A stretch of 64,000 bases of DNA from Nocardioides sp. S5 (GTDB lineage Bacteria; Actinomycetota; Actinomycetes; Propionibacteriales; Nocardioidaceae), in assembly GCF_017310035.1 (NCBI RefSeq), contig NZ_CP022296.1:2852001-2916000 (forward strand), in the 5' to 3' direction. The position numbers and the translations under genes are program-made. Below, in pieces: positions 53,323-60,920 of the stretch (position 1 is its first letter; each line of letters begins with the position of its first letter). The notes beneath the pieces were generated by a model, which saw only the letters and a program-made list of their open reading frames with translations, did no database searches and was not told the origin of the DNA.

Positions 53323-54123
53323 ATGTCCGGCCAGCACCGCGAACCATCTCCCGATCCGCTTGCTCCCGAGGTGGAAGCCTTGGCTCCGAAACTGCGACGC
53401 GACAACCTGGTAGCAGCCGTGCTCCACCTCGCCCAGGCCGTCGCGGTCCTCGCCCTGGCCACCAGCTTCGCACTCCCAGTCACCGGGACCTACCTCGCCG
53501 GCCCACCCGGAACGACGCCGGAGGAGCAGGTCGTTCTCTTCGACGTCCCAACCGGTGCCGCGGTGGCAGCGTTCCTCCTGTTGTCCGCGCTGGCCCACGT
53601 CGTCGTCACCACCACCTGGGGGGCCGGCTACCGGGCCGACCTCGCCCGACGCCGCAACCGGGCTCGCTGGATCGAGTACTCCGTGTCCTCGTCGCTGATG
53701 ATCGTGCTGATCGCCCAGCTGGTCGGGATCTCCGACGTCGCGGCCCTGCTGGCGCTGTTCGGCGTCAACGCCTCGATGATCCTGTTCGGGTGGCTCCAAG
53801 AGCACTACGAGGACCCGGGCTCGCGCGGCTGGCTGCCGTTCATCTTCGGGTGTGCCGCCGGGATCGTGCCGTGGCTCGCGATCACGGTCTACCTGGTGTC
53901 ACCGCAGTCCACCTCCGGGGCCGAGCCGCCCGCCTTCGTCTACGGCATCTTCGTGTCGCTCTTCGCCTTCTTCAACGTCTTCGCCCTCAACCAATGGCTG
54001 CAGTACCGCGGCCTCGGACGGTGGCGCGACTACCTGTTCGGCGAACGGGTCTACATCCTGCTCAGCCTCGTCGCGAAGTCAGCGCTGTCCTGGCAGGTGT
54101 TCGCCGGCACCCTTGCCAGCTGA
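53323..54123 (+). CDS. Heliorhodopsin
   Basis: 266 aa, seven membrane helices. Heliorhodopsin marks: RARWIEYSVSSSLMIVLIAQLVGI (Glu118, the counter-ion position equal to E107 of HeR 48C12), LFGVNASMILFGWLQE, FIFGCAAGIVPWLAITVYL, PAFVYGIFVSLFAFFNVFALNQWLQYRGLGRWRDYLFGE, and helix 7 VYILLSLVAKSALSW with Lys252 for the retinal Schiff base. Heliorhodopsins sit inverted in the membrane, with N-terminus inside, and do not clearly pump ions. GAGGAG is before ATG 53323. No retinal-forming oxygenase is in the window. Divergent from terC. Confidence 0.95.
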   Translation: MSGQHREPSPDPLAPEVEALAPKLRRDNLVAAVLHLAQAVAVLALATSFALPVTGTYLAGPPGTTPEEQVVLFDVPTGAAVAAFLLLSALAHVVVTTTWGAGYRADLARRRNRARWIEYSVSSSLMIVLIAQLVGISDVAALLALFGVNASMILFGWLQEHYEDPGSRGWLPFIFGCAAGIVPWLAITVYLVSPQSTSGAEPPAFVYGIFVSLFAFFNVFALNQWLQYRGLGRWRDYLFGERVYILLSLVAKSALSWQVFAGTLAS

Positions 54124-54138
54124 CCTCACCACTGGAGC

Positions 54139-55707
54139 TCACCACTGGCTGCTGCCGCAGTTCGGAGCGTCGGCGAGTCGCCGTTCGACGTCGGCGCGGA
54201 CCAGGACGTTGTACCCGCAGATCGTGGCGGCCGGCTCGTAGTGCTCCTCGATCATGGAGCGGAGTCGGCCGTCGTCATCGATGTCCCACGAGTTCACCCC
54301 GTTCAACACGACGAACCAGGTCGGCCGCGAGGGTCCGTCGAGCAGGCGCTCGAGGCGCTGCTGGTCCGGGTCGAGGGTCCGCATCGGCAGGCTCCAGAGG
54401 TAGGGGTAGGGAGTGGGCAGGTCGGCCGCCTCCACGACCTGCGAGTTCCCGTACGCGACCACCATCGTGTCGCCCTCCTCGGCGGAGTCGGCCACCCACC
54501 CGCCGATGAGCTGGGGGTACCACAGCCGCGGCGAGGCCTGGTAGGCGAGCGTGGTGGTGGCCACTGCCCCCAGCGACGCGACCGCCGCCCACAGCGCCAA
54601 GCCGCGCATCAGCCGCCGCCCGGCGCCACGGCCGGCGCTCACCAGACCCGCCGCGAGGCCCGCAGCGGGAGCCAACGCCTGCAGGTAGTCCAGCCAGTAG
54701 CTCCCCCCGACCACGATGCCGATCGCGCTCCACCCGAGCAGGGCGAGCAATGCCCACTGCTCGGCCGCGAGAGGGCGAGGCCGACGCAGCAACCCAACCA
54801 GCCAGGTCATCACGACAGGCACAGCCGCACTGGCCACGGCGGCGAGCACGAGGAGCCGAGCGCGCTCCATCGGTGCCGAGTGGTGGGACGCGGCCAGCAC
54901 CTGTCCCGCCTCGACACGGAAGGCGATCACGTCCTCCCACATCACGTCCATCGCGACCCCCTTGAGGTGGGCCCACGCCGCCAGCGCTGCGACGACGACG
55001 ACGGTGCCCGCACCGAAGCCGGCGGCCAGCGTGCCGAGCCGCGTCCGAGACCCCGGATGCCGCAGCGCCGAGACCGCGATCAGCACCCCGGCGAAGGCGA
55101 ACGCGTCGACGAAGTTCTGCTTCGCCAACGGCGCAGCGGCAGCGAGCACACCGGCGACCAGCCCCCAGCCGACGGTCGTGCGGAGGTCACCGGCTCGCCA
55201 ACCGTGCAGAATCGCGGCGATGCTACCCGTGACGAAGAGGAGCGCGAACATCACGCCGTCGGCCTGATCGGCCGCCAGCGCCGGGGAGCACATCAGAGCC
55301 GCCGTCACCACCGCTGCCCACCTCGCCGCGACCGGGCCGGCCAGCAGGCCGGCGGCGCGAGCGGTCGCCAGCACGATCGCCACGACCACCGGGATCGTGA
55401 TGACCCGGATCGCCGCGTCGGTGTCCCACAGGGCCGCCAGGCGGAAGAACGCCATCAGCAACGGCGGCCGGTCGACGTGGAAGTCGCCGTAGATGAACTC
55501 GCCCTCGCCCGGCGCCCAGTGGCGCGCAGCATGCAGGTACCCACCCTCATCGGAACGAATCGGCTGGGCCACGAAGACCGAGCGAACCGCCACTACAGCC
55601 GCACAGGTCAGCCACAGGACACGCGTGGTGACGCGCTCGTCGTACGAACGACCGGGCCGATTCGCGGGACCGGGCGCTGCCGGGCGGTCCGCCAGCGCGG
55701 TGTCCAT
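54139..55707 (-). CDS. ArnT/GT39-type membrane glycosyltransferase
   Basis: 522 aa, about eleven helices. The first loop has RSDEGGYLHAARHW, the acidic loop of GT-C enzymes (DE pair), followed by the DRPPLL motif. The soluble C-terminal part begins near SPRLWYPQLIGGWVADSAEEG. Such enzymes use polyprenyl-phosphate sugars to modify cell-surface lipids or proteins. Start ATG 55707 overlaps the DUF2784 stop (TGATG). Last gene of the operon from promoter D. Confidence 0.8.
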   Translation of the reverse strand: MDTALADRPAAPGPANRPGRSYDERVTTRVLWLTCAAVVAVRSVFVAQPIRSDEGGYLHAARHWAPGEGEFIYGDFHVDRPPLLMAFFRLAALWDTDAAIRVITIPVVVAIVLATARAAGLLAGPVAARWAAVVTAALMCSPALAADQADGVMFALLFVTGSIAAILHGWRAGDLRTTVGWGLVAGVLAAAAPLAKQNFVDAFAFAGVLIAVSALRHPGSRTRLGTLAAGFGAGTVVVVAALAAWAHLKGVAMDVMWEDVIAFRVEAGQVLAASHHSAPMERARLLVLAAVASAAVPVVMTWLVGLLRRPRPLAAEQWALLALLGWSAIGIVVGGSYWLDYLQALAPAAGLAAGLVSAGRGAGRRLMRGLALWAAVASLGAVATTTLAYQASPRLWYPQLIGGWVADSAEEGDTMVVAYGNSQVVEAADLPTPYPYLWSLPMRTLDPDQQRLERLLDGPSRPTWFVVLNGVNSWDIDDDGRLRSMIEEHYEPAATICGYNVLVRADVERRLADAPNCGSSQW

Positions 55708-56126
55708 CACCCGGGCTCGGCTCCTGGTGAGCTCGCGCTCGCCGTCGCGGCTTGTTCGCCGGCACCCTGCTCCGCACGCCGTCGGAGCCGCAACACCACG
55801 TAGGCGTACGTCGCGAGGATGACCACCAGGTGGGTCGCGTACACGAAGGTCTGGGTGCCGTCGGGGAGCAGGATCCCGAAGACGTAGTGGTCGAGGAAGG
55901 AACCGGAGTACGGCGTGCCACCGGCGCGTTCGACCAGGTCCTTCTCGAGCACCGTCAGGGGACAGCTGCCCTGAGTGATGACGATGCCGACCCCCCACGA
56001 CACCACGGCGAGGTGCGGGACGAACCACACCCGCGACACGAGGGCAAGCAGGGCGCCGAGCATCTGGAAGACCAGGAACGCCAGGTGCAGGAGGACGACG
56101 GCCCACGCCATCAGGGTCCAGGCCAT
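55707..56126 (-). CDS. DUF2784 membrane protein
   Basis: 139 aa, four hydrophobic helices; WGVGIVITQGSCPLTVLEKDLVERAGG and SFLDHYVFGILLPDG are the DUF2784 pattern. GAGGGG lies 7 nt upstream of ATG 56126. Role unknown. First recognised gene after leader D, coupled to the GT39-type gene. Confidence 0.82.
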   Translation of the reverse strand: MAWTLMAWAVVLLHLAFLVFQMLGALLALVSRVWFVPHLAVVSWGVGIVITQGSCPLTVLEKDLVERAGGTPYSGSFLDHYVFGILLPDGTQTFVYATHLVVILATYAYVVLRLRRRAEQGAGEQAATASASSPGAEPG

Positions 56127-56193
56127 CGCAGTACCCCTCTCGGCCCTCGCCCGCCAGTGACGCCAAGGATGACGGAGCCGCTCGCCGGGGCGG

Positions 56194-56337
56194 TCACATC
56201 CACCGCTGGCGGGGCGTCCGCGGTTTGGTCGCTACGACCATGCGTCGGACCGCACTGACGAGACGACCACCTGGAGAGGCGAACCAGGTTGGCCACGCCC
56301 CTTGGGTCCGACCGGAGACCTGAATCTTGAACATCAT
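56194..56337 (-). CDS. Possible 47-aa small frame in leader D
   Basis: ATGATG start after GGGTGGTGTCC, basic product (MMFKIQVSGRTQGAWPTW at the start, many Arg later). It lies between leader D and the DUF2784 gene, in the same place as the small frames after leaders A and B. No family, no strong ribosome site; could be spurious. Confidence 0.25.
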   Translation of the reverse strand: MMFKIQVSGRTQGAWPTWFASPGGRLVSAVRRMVVATKPRTPRQRWM

Positions 56338-56385
56338 GGACACCACCCGAATCTCGGCGAGCCGTTCCTACGTCTCGCTGCGGAT

Positions 56386-56507
56386 GGTCTCTCCCGTCCC
56401 TGGCGGGACCGGGCTCCGGGAGCCGTTGGCACCGTGTTGACGAAGCCCGCCACGGGGATGCTCCCCATTGCACAAACCAGTATTCATGCTTTCGTCATCG
56501 TTTTCAA
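56386..56507 (-). promoter_or_regulatory. Promoter and structured leader D (DUF2784-GT39 operon)
   Basis: Read leftward: -35 TTGAAA (56507-56502), 17-bp spacer, -10 AATACT (56484-56479), the same -10 as promoter C. Leader: box 1 variant GGGGAGCATCCCC (56466-56454), CTTCGTCAACACGG, then box 3 GGGAGAGACC (56395-56386). The CGAAG operator is poorly kept. About 260 nt separate box 3 from the DUF2784 ATG. The CGTCAACA piece is the copy most like the manganese riboswitch consensus I recall. Confidence 0.62.
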
Positions 56508-56874
56508 GGGTTCGGCACGGAAGGATTCGACCTGAGGACGACTCGAAACCAGGGGTTGAGGATGGTGCGGCGGAATACGGACTGCTGCAAAGGGGTGCGC
56601 CGTGGATCGGCTTGACGGTGCCGCCGTGCGACGACGCACTTGCCACCGCATCATCGGCGAAAGGCCTTCAATGACCACAGGGGCCGCGAGAGCACTGAGC
56701 GGCGCCAGAAGCCTGCCAGCGTATCGGGCGGCTTGTCGTGGGTCGGAGAAATCTCATCATGCCAGCGGGACGTCGCTGCACGGACAGATCAAGTCGAGAG
56801 ACGCGCGCCGGCCTCGGGACGCAGCCCACGCGCCAATCCAGGGGGTCACCGGTCGCACCCCCATCCCAAGCGGC
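56508..56874. other. Intergenic stretch without a convincing gene
   Basis: About 370 bp between promoter D and the end of the stress-protein gene. Open frames here are short, lack ribosome sites and show no family pattern. It holds the downstream region of the leftward stress-protein transcript; no hairpin stood out. Confidence 0.5.
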
Positions 56875-57561
56875 CTACCCCAAGCGACCTCGACGAGCAC
56901 CCCCCGGCCGCTGCCGTTGCCAGCGGGCGCGGCCTGCCTGTGAGCGAGACTCGACCACCAGGACCGGCAGACGGGAGTGGCGAACCAACCACGACGAGAC
57001 GCTGCCGAGCAGGCGTGTGGACAGTCCACGACCCCGGCGTCCCACCACGATCAGATCCATGCCCCGGTCCTCGGCAAACCACAGCAGGGCTTCACCAGGC
57101 GGACCGGCCAACACCGCGAAACCTACCTGGCCACCGACGCCGCGGACCCGTGCGGCTGACGACCTCAACCGATGCGTTGCGGCATCGATGTCTGCGTAGC
57201 TGGCATCCTCGGTCGCGTCGTGGCACACCACCTCCGCCAGCACGAGCAGTCCGAGATGAGACCCGAGGAGATCGTTCGCCCGGTCGAGAGCCGCTTGCGC
57301 CTCCACCGAGCCATCCAGACCGATTAGCACCCGGGGCCCGTCCGCGGCCTCAGCCTCCTGTCCGGGTGACGCCGGGCCCGGCACGACCAGACGGGGACGC
57401 CGTTCGACCCGCTCGAACGCGATCGGGACGAAGATCGGACCGAACGCCACCGCGATGACCGCCCACCTGGGGTCGTGTCCGCGACGAGCCATCCACAGCC
57501 CGACGGCGAGCCCGAAGAGCACCCAGCCCACGGCGACCATCAGAACTTCGTCTGTGCTCAT
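56875..57561 (-). CDS. Membrane-anchored universal stress protein
   Basis: 228 aa. Two N-terminal membrane helices (VLMVAVGWVLFGLAVGLWMA, WAVIAVAFGPIFVPIAF) precede a UspA domain: RVLIGLDGSVEAQAALDRA, DLIVVGRRGRGLSTRLLGSVSSWLVRHS (G-2x-G-9x-G-S ATP-binding motif) and LPVLVVE. Most Usp proteins are soluble, so the anchor is unusual. ATG 57561 follows the stop of a 29-aa frame by one base (TGA-C-ATG), suggesting coupling. Expressed from promoter E. Confidence 0.82.
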   Translation of the reverse strand: MSTDEVLMVAVGWVLFGLAVGLWMARRGHDPRWAVIAVAFGPIFVPIAFERVERRPRLVVPGPASPGQEAEAADGPRVLIGLDGSVEAQAALDRANDLLGSHLGLLVLAEVVCHDATEDASYADIDAATHRLRSSAARVRGVGGQVGFAVLAGPPGEALLWFAEDRGMDLIVVGRRGRGLSTRLLGSVSSWLVRHSRLPVLVVESRSQAGRARWQRQRPGGARRGRLG

Positions 57562-57562
57562 G

Positions 57563-57652
57563 TCAGGTCCATCCCCGCCCAACACCAAGGACACGAGCAG
57601 ACCACCGACGAGACCGGATCGCTCGCCAGCCGAGGACACGAAGGTCAACCAT
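57563..57652 (-). CDS. 29-aa leader frame coupled to the stress-protein gene
   Basis: ATG 57652 (or GTG 57664) to TGA one base before the Usp ATG. Product is basic and begins MVDLRVLGWRAIRSRRW. Its start context GGTGGTGATCTGCATGG differs in one base from that of the small membrane gene after leader A (38,760), so the two operon heads may be copies. Probably a leader peptide or decayed gene. Confidence 0.35.
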   Translation of the reverse strand: MVDLRVLGWRAIRSRRWSARVLGVGRGWT

Positions 57653-57802
57653 GCAGATCACCACCGTCGCAGTAGGCGCGGGCGCCGGCCGGGAACCGGA
57701 TCAACGGGTCGAGCCGCCACCGGAGTGAAGCCCGAGCCGGGCACGTTCAACGCATCAGGACCGTCTCATCCAGCGATGGACCCCCCAAGCCCACATGCGA
57801 CA

Positions 57803-57830
57803 ACGTTATCACGAACTCTAGTTCGTTCAA
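57803..57830 (-). promoter_or_regulatory. Promoter E with 16-bp palindromic operator
   Basis: Read leftward: -35 TTGAAC (57830-57825), 16-bp spacer, -10 TAACGT (57808-57803). The spacer is filled by ACGAACT-AG-AGTTCGT (57826-57811), two perfect 7-bp arms, the best-kept version of the element seen in promoters A and C. No GGGGAGTA or GAGACC leader boxes follow. It drives the 29-aa frame and the stress-protein gene. Confidence 0.6.
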
Positions 57831-57881
57831 AATCGTGCTCCTCGTCCTGGCCGCCGAAAGGACTCGGCTGTCGTACCCAAC

Positions 57882-57895
57882 CTGACCCAGGTCAG
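57882..57895. promoter_or_regulatory. CTGACC-CA-GGTCAG inverted repeat
   Basis: Perfect 6-bp arms around a 2-bp centre, between the end of the Mrp operon and promoter E. The remaining gap (57,653-58,005) holds no gene I can support. The site could bind a dimeric regulator; it is too small to be a good terminator. Confidence 0.3.
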
Positions 57896-58005
57896 CGATT
57901 GACGGCCAAGTCATCACGGCACTCCGCGAGCGTGGCTACGTCAGTTCCCGCGCTGGCCCACTCGCTCGTCGACAACCAACTCGCCCCTCATGGGCTGCAC
58001 GACCT

Positions 58006-58332
58006 TCAGGGTGGAGATTCGAGCTCGTCCTGGGTGCCTGGTGTCCGAGGGGCTCTCGAGAGCCACGCCGCCTCGGCGATGGCGATGCCGGCAATAGGCA
58101 CGGTGAGCAGCTGTAGCACGATCGCGAGGCTGAGAGTGATCACCGAGGCCGGACTCGGGTCGAGGATCAGGACACCGAGCAACACACTGACCACGCCAAG
58201 TCCGGCGGCCTTCGCGGCCGCGTTGATCCGGGCGTACACGTCGGGCAGCCACAGCAGTCCTACCGCGGCGCTCGCGAACAGCGCGACGCCCACGAGCACC
58301 AGCACTCCAGCGGCCAGCTCCTGGGCACTCAC
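58006..58332 (-). CDS. mrpG: Mrp antiporter subunit G
   Basis: 108 aa, three helices. LWLPDVYARINAAAKAAGLGVVSVLLG is the MnhG/PhaG signature, followed by the third helix and a polar tail. GTG 58332 overlaps the mrpF stop. Last gene of the Mrp operon, part of the multi-subunit Na+/H+ antiporter. Confidence 0.93.
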   Translation of the reverse strand: MSAQELAAGVLVLVGVALFASAAVGLLWLPDVYARINAAAKAAGLGVVSVLLGVLILDPSPASVITLSLAIVLQLLTVPIAGIAIAEAAWLSRAPRTPGTQDELESPP

Positions 58333-58610
58333 GGCGAACGCCGATCGACCAGCCGCGCAAGCGCGACGGTGGTGAGAAATCCGGCCAGGGTTGCCACCAT
58401 GACGAGGCTGTAGAGGGTCGGCTCGTCGAGTCGCGCCGCCAGGAGTGCCACGGCGGCGATGAGAACCGCGAAGCCAACGTCGGCCACCAGTGCCCGGTCG
58501 GCGTCAGTGGGGCCGCGCACCATCCGCACGATGGCCGCGACGAGCGTGCCCGCGAGCACCAACAGCGCGAGGTCCAGCACCGAGCCCAGAGTCGGCTCCA
58601 CGCCACTCAC
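58329..58610 (-). CDS. mrpF: Mrp antiporter subunit F
   Basis: 93 aa, three helices; VRMVRGPTDADRALVADVGFAVLIA is the typical MnhF stretch with the conserved Asp. The start at 58610 overlaps the mrpE stop. Position E-F-G is standard. Confidence 0.92.
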   Translation of the reverse strand: MSGVEPTLGSVLDLALLVLAGTLVAAIVRMVRGPTDADRALVADVGFAVLIAAVALLAARLDEPTLYSLVMVATLAGFLTTVALARLVDRRSP

Positions 58611-58990
58611 CTTCTTTCCTTTTCGTCCGGGGCCGTGCCGCCCCGCTCCCGCCGGCGGACGGCGTCAAGCAGCTCCGCCTCGAGCCGCGCCAGGTCTGCG
58701 CGAAATGCCGTCGTGTCGGAGGCGTGCATGCCGTGCACGATCAGCCGCGTGCGGTCAGGACTGAGGGAGACTGCCATAGTGCCGGGAGTCAGGGTGATCA
58801 AGCCCATGTAGGCGGCCACCTCTGCGTCGGTCCGGCACCGCAGCCGCACCTCGACCAGGGCCGGCGCGAGCCGCGGCCGGCCCGTCAGGATGGTCGCTGC
58901 GACCTGCACGTTGGCCTTCAGGTAGTGCCACCCGTAGACCACCACGAACAGAGCCATGCGGACAGGACGAGGAGCACGGGCCCCGGTCAT
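58607..58990 (-). CDS. mrpE: Mrp antiporter subunit E
   Basis: 127 aa. N-terminal helices RMALFVVVYGWHYLKANVQVA then the soluble part VEVRLRCRTDAEVAAYMGLITLTPGTMAVSLSPD and LIVHGMHA, the MnhE pattern. ATG 58990 overlaps the mrpD stop. The C-terminus is charged and slightly shorter than usual. Confidence 0.92.
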   Translation of the reverse strand: MTGARAPRPVRMALFVVVYGWHYLKANVQVAATILTGRPRLAPALVEVRLRCRTDAEVAAYMGLITLTPGTMAVSLSPDRTRLIVHGMHASDTTAFRADLARLEAELLDAVRRRERGGTAPDEKERR

Positions 58991-60567
58991 GGCGACGTCA
59001 CCGCCTCGACATACGTTCCGACGTCGACCAGACCATCGGCCGCCCGCTCGCAGACAACGAGCAGCGGCTCCGCAGCGAGGCCGAGCGACACCGCCACCCC
59101 GGCCAGGACGACCGCGGGGGCCAGCAGCAGCGGCCGCGACGCGATCGCACCGGCCGCGGGCAGGATCGGACCAGAGCGCGACGGGACCACCGTGATCGTT
59201 GCTTCGGTCGACGGGCCAGCACCCGGTCTCGTCACGGGCTGGGACTCGGGCTGGGGCTGGGGCTCGGGCTGGGTGAAGATGGCGTTCCACAACTTCAGCA
59301 TCGAGACCAAGGTGAGCAGGCTGACGACCGCCACCGCTGCCACTGCGGCGTACTGGTGCTCGGCGACGGCTGCCTGCACGAGTTTCAGCTTGGCGACGAA
59401 GCCGGAGAGCGGCGGGACACCGACCAGTGCCAGTGCGGAGATCCCGAATGCCCCCGCGAGCACGGGTTCCGTGCGGCCGATTCCGCCCAAGAGGCGCAGC
59501 TCGTCGGTGCCGTGGCGGACCTCGATGGCGCCGGCGCACATCAGTAGCGCTGCCTTGACCAGGACGTACTGGACGAGGAAGAAGATGCCGGCTGCCAGCC
59601 CGGCGGTGGTGAACAACCCCAGGCCGAGCAGCATGTAGCCGATCTGGCTGACCATGTGAAAGGTCAACACAGATCGAACGGAGCGCTCCCCCAGTGCAGC
59701 GAGGACGCCGACCACCATGGTGAGCAGCCCGAGGACGAGGAAGATCCACAACCAGCGTCGGTCGCCGTCGAACACGACGGCATAGATCCGGAACAGCGCA
59801 TAGACACCAACCTTGGTGAGAAGACCGGAGAAGAGGACGACCACGGCGGGGCCGGCCACGGCGTAGCTGCTCGGGAGCCAGCTGTGCAGGGGCACGATCG
59901 CGGCCTTGATCCCCAGGGCCAACAGCACCACTGCGGTCGCGAGCGCAGCCGCCGGGTTGCGGGCAGCACCTGCCAGCTCGCCGAGGTCGACGGTGCCTGT
60001 GACGCCGTAGAGGAGGCCGACGCCAGCCAGGAACAGGGTGGAGGCGAGCAGGTTGACGCTGACGTAGCGTTGTCCGGCCGCCAGCCGACGCCGCCCTCCG
60101 GATCGGATCAGGAGCACGTAGCTCGGAACCAGCATCACCTCGACGAACACGAACAACGAGAACAGGTCGCCGGTGAGCATCGCGCCGTACACACCGGTGG
60201 AGAGCACCAGGGCCAACGCGACGAAGTGGCCGTCGTCCTCGCCTGTCGCAGCCGCGAAAACGAGGCTCAGCAGCACCAGCAGCGACGTGACCGCCATCAT
60301 GAGGGCGCCGAGGACATCGGCGACGAGCACGATCGCGATGCCGGACGGCCAGCCCCCGAGCCGCAGGGTCGCTATGTCCCCGTCGAGGGCGGAAGTCAGC
60401 AACACCATGGACGCCACCAGCACAACGACCGTGACGCCCCACCCGACCGCTCGAGCGATCCTTGGCGGGGCACCCGCCGAGCCCGCGCCGCGTCGGGACA
60501 GGAGCAGGACCATTCCGACGCCTGCCAAGGGAGCGAAGACCGGCAGCGCCAGCAGCATCGGGCTCAT
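58987..60567 (-). CDS. mrpD: Mrp antiporter subunit D
   Basis: 526 aa, about fourteen helices, homologous to complex I NuoM/N subunits. Visible: LFSLFVFVEVMLVPSYVLL (the key Glu of TM5), GIKAAIVPLHSWLPSSYAVAGP (Lys), SVLTFHMVSQIGYMLLGLG and GVPPLSGFVAKLKLV. A Pro/Gln-rich insert (TQPEPQPQPESQPV) before the last helices is unusual and may be a linker. ATGA overlap with mrpC. Confidence 0.93.
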   Translation of the reverse strand: MSPMLLALPVFAPLAGVGMVLLLSRRGAGSAGAPPRIARAVGWGVTVVVLVASMVLLTSALDGDIATLRLGGWPSGIAIVLVADVLGALMMAVTSLLVLLSLVFAAATGEDDGHFVALALVLSTGVYGAMLTGDLFSLFVFVEVMLVPSYVLLIRSGGRRRLAAGQRYVSVNLLASTLFLAGVGLLYGVTGTVDLGELAGAARNPAAALATAVVLLALGIKAAIVPLHSWLPSSYAVAGPAVVVLFSGLLTKVGVYALFRIYAVVFDGDRRWLWIFLVLGLLTMVVGVLAALGERSVRSVLTFHMVSQIGYMLLGLGLFTTAGLAAGIFFLVQYVLVKAALLMCAGAIEVRHGTDELRLLGGIGRTEPVLAGAFGISALALVGVPPLSGFVAKLKLVQAAVAEHQYAAVAAVAVVSLLTLVSMLKLWNAIFTQPEPQPQPESQPVTRPGAGPSTEATITVVPSRSGPILPAAGAIASRPLLLAPAVVLAGVAVSLGLAAEPLLVVCERAADGLVDVGTYVEAVTSP

Positions 60568-60920
60568 CGGCCCGCCCTCGGTTCGTCCGTCTCGTCCATG
60601 TCATCTGCTGCGCTCACGTCCGGGTCTTCGACGGACTCCGCGCGCAGGATCGCCAGCAGATAGACGCTGACCCCGAACGTGATCACCACGGCGGTCAGGA
60701 CGAAGGCCTGGGGCAGCGGGTCCGCCAAGGCGGCGGGGTCCCCGGCACCATCGCCGACGAAGGGCGCCCGGCGGCGATCGAGACCACCCGACGCCAGCAA
60801 CAGCACGTTGACGCCATGGCCCAGGAGCACGAATCCGAGGATCACGCGCAGGAGCCCGGGCTGTGCGAGGAACCACACCCCGCCGGCCACCAGCAGGCCG
60901 ACGATGATCGCCGCGGTCAC
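60564..60920 (-). CDS. mrpC: Mrp antiporter subunit C
   Basis: 118 aa, three helices, NuoK-like. LRVILGFVLLGHGVNVLLLASGG and DPLPQAFVLTAVVITFGVSVYLLAI are MnhC signatures. GTG 60920 overlaps the mrpA stop. The C-terminal tail is acidic. Confidence 0.93.
   Translation of the reverse strand: MTAAIIVGLLVAGGVWFLAQPGLLRVILGFVLLGHGVNVLLLASGGLDRRRAPFVGDGAGDPAALADPLPQAFVLTAVVITFGVSVYLLAILRAESVEDPDVSAADDMDETDEPRAGR

Noticed and set aside
57563..57802. Fifth riboswitch-like leader before the stress-protein gene
   Set aside because: The promoter matches, but neither GGGGAGTA nor GAGACC boxes at the right spacing are found in this leader.
57882..57895. Terminator of the Mrp operon
   Set aside because: The inverted repeat has only 6-bp arms with a 2-bp centre, which cannot form a stable RNA hairpin loop; more likely a protein site, if anything.
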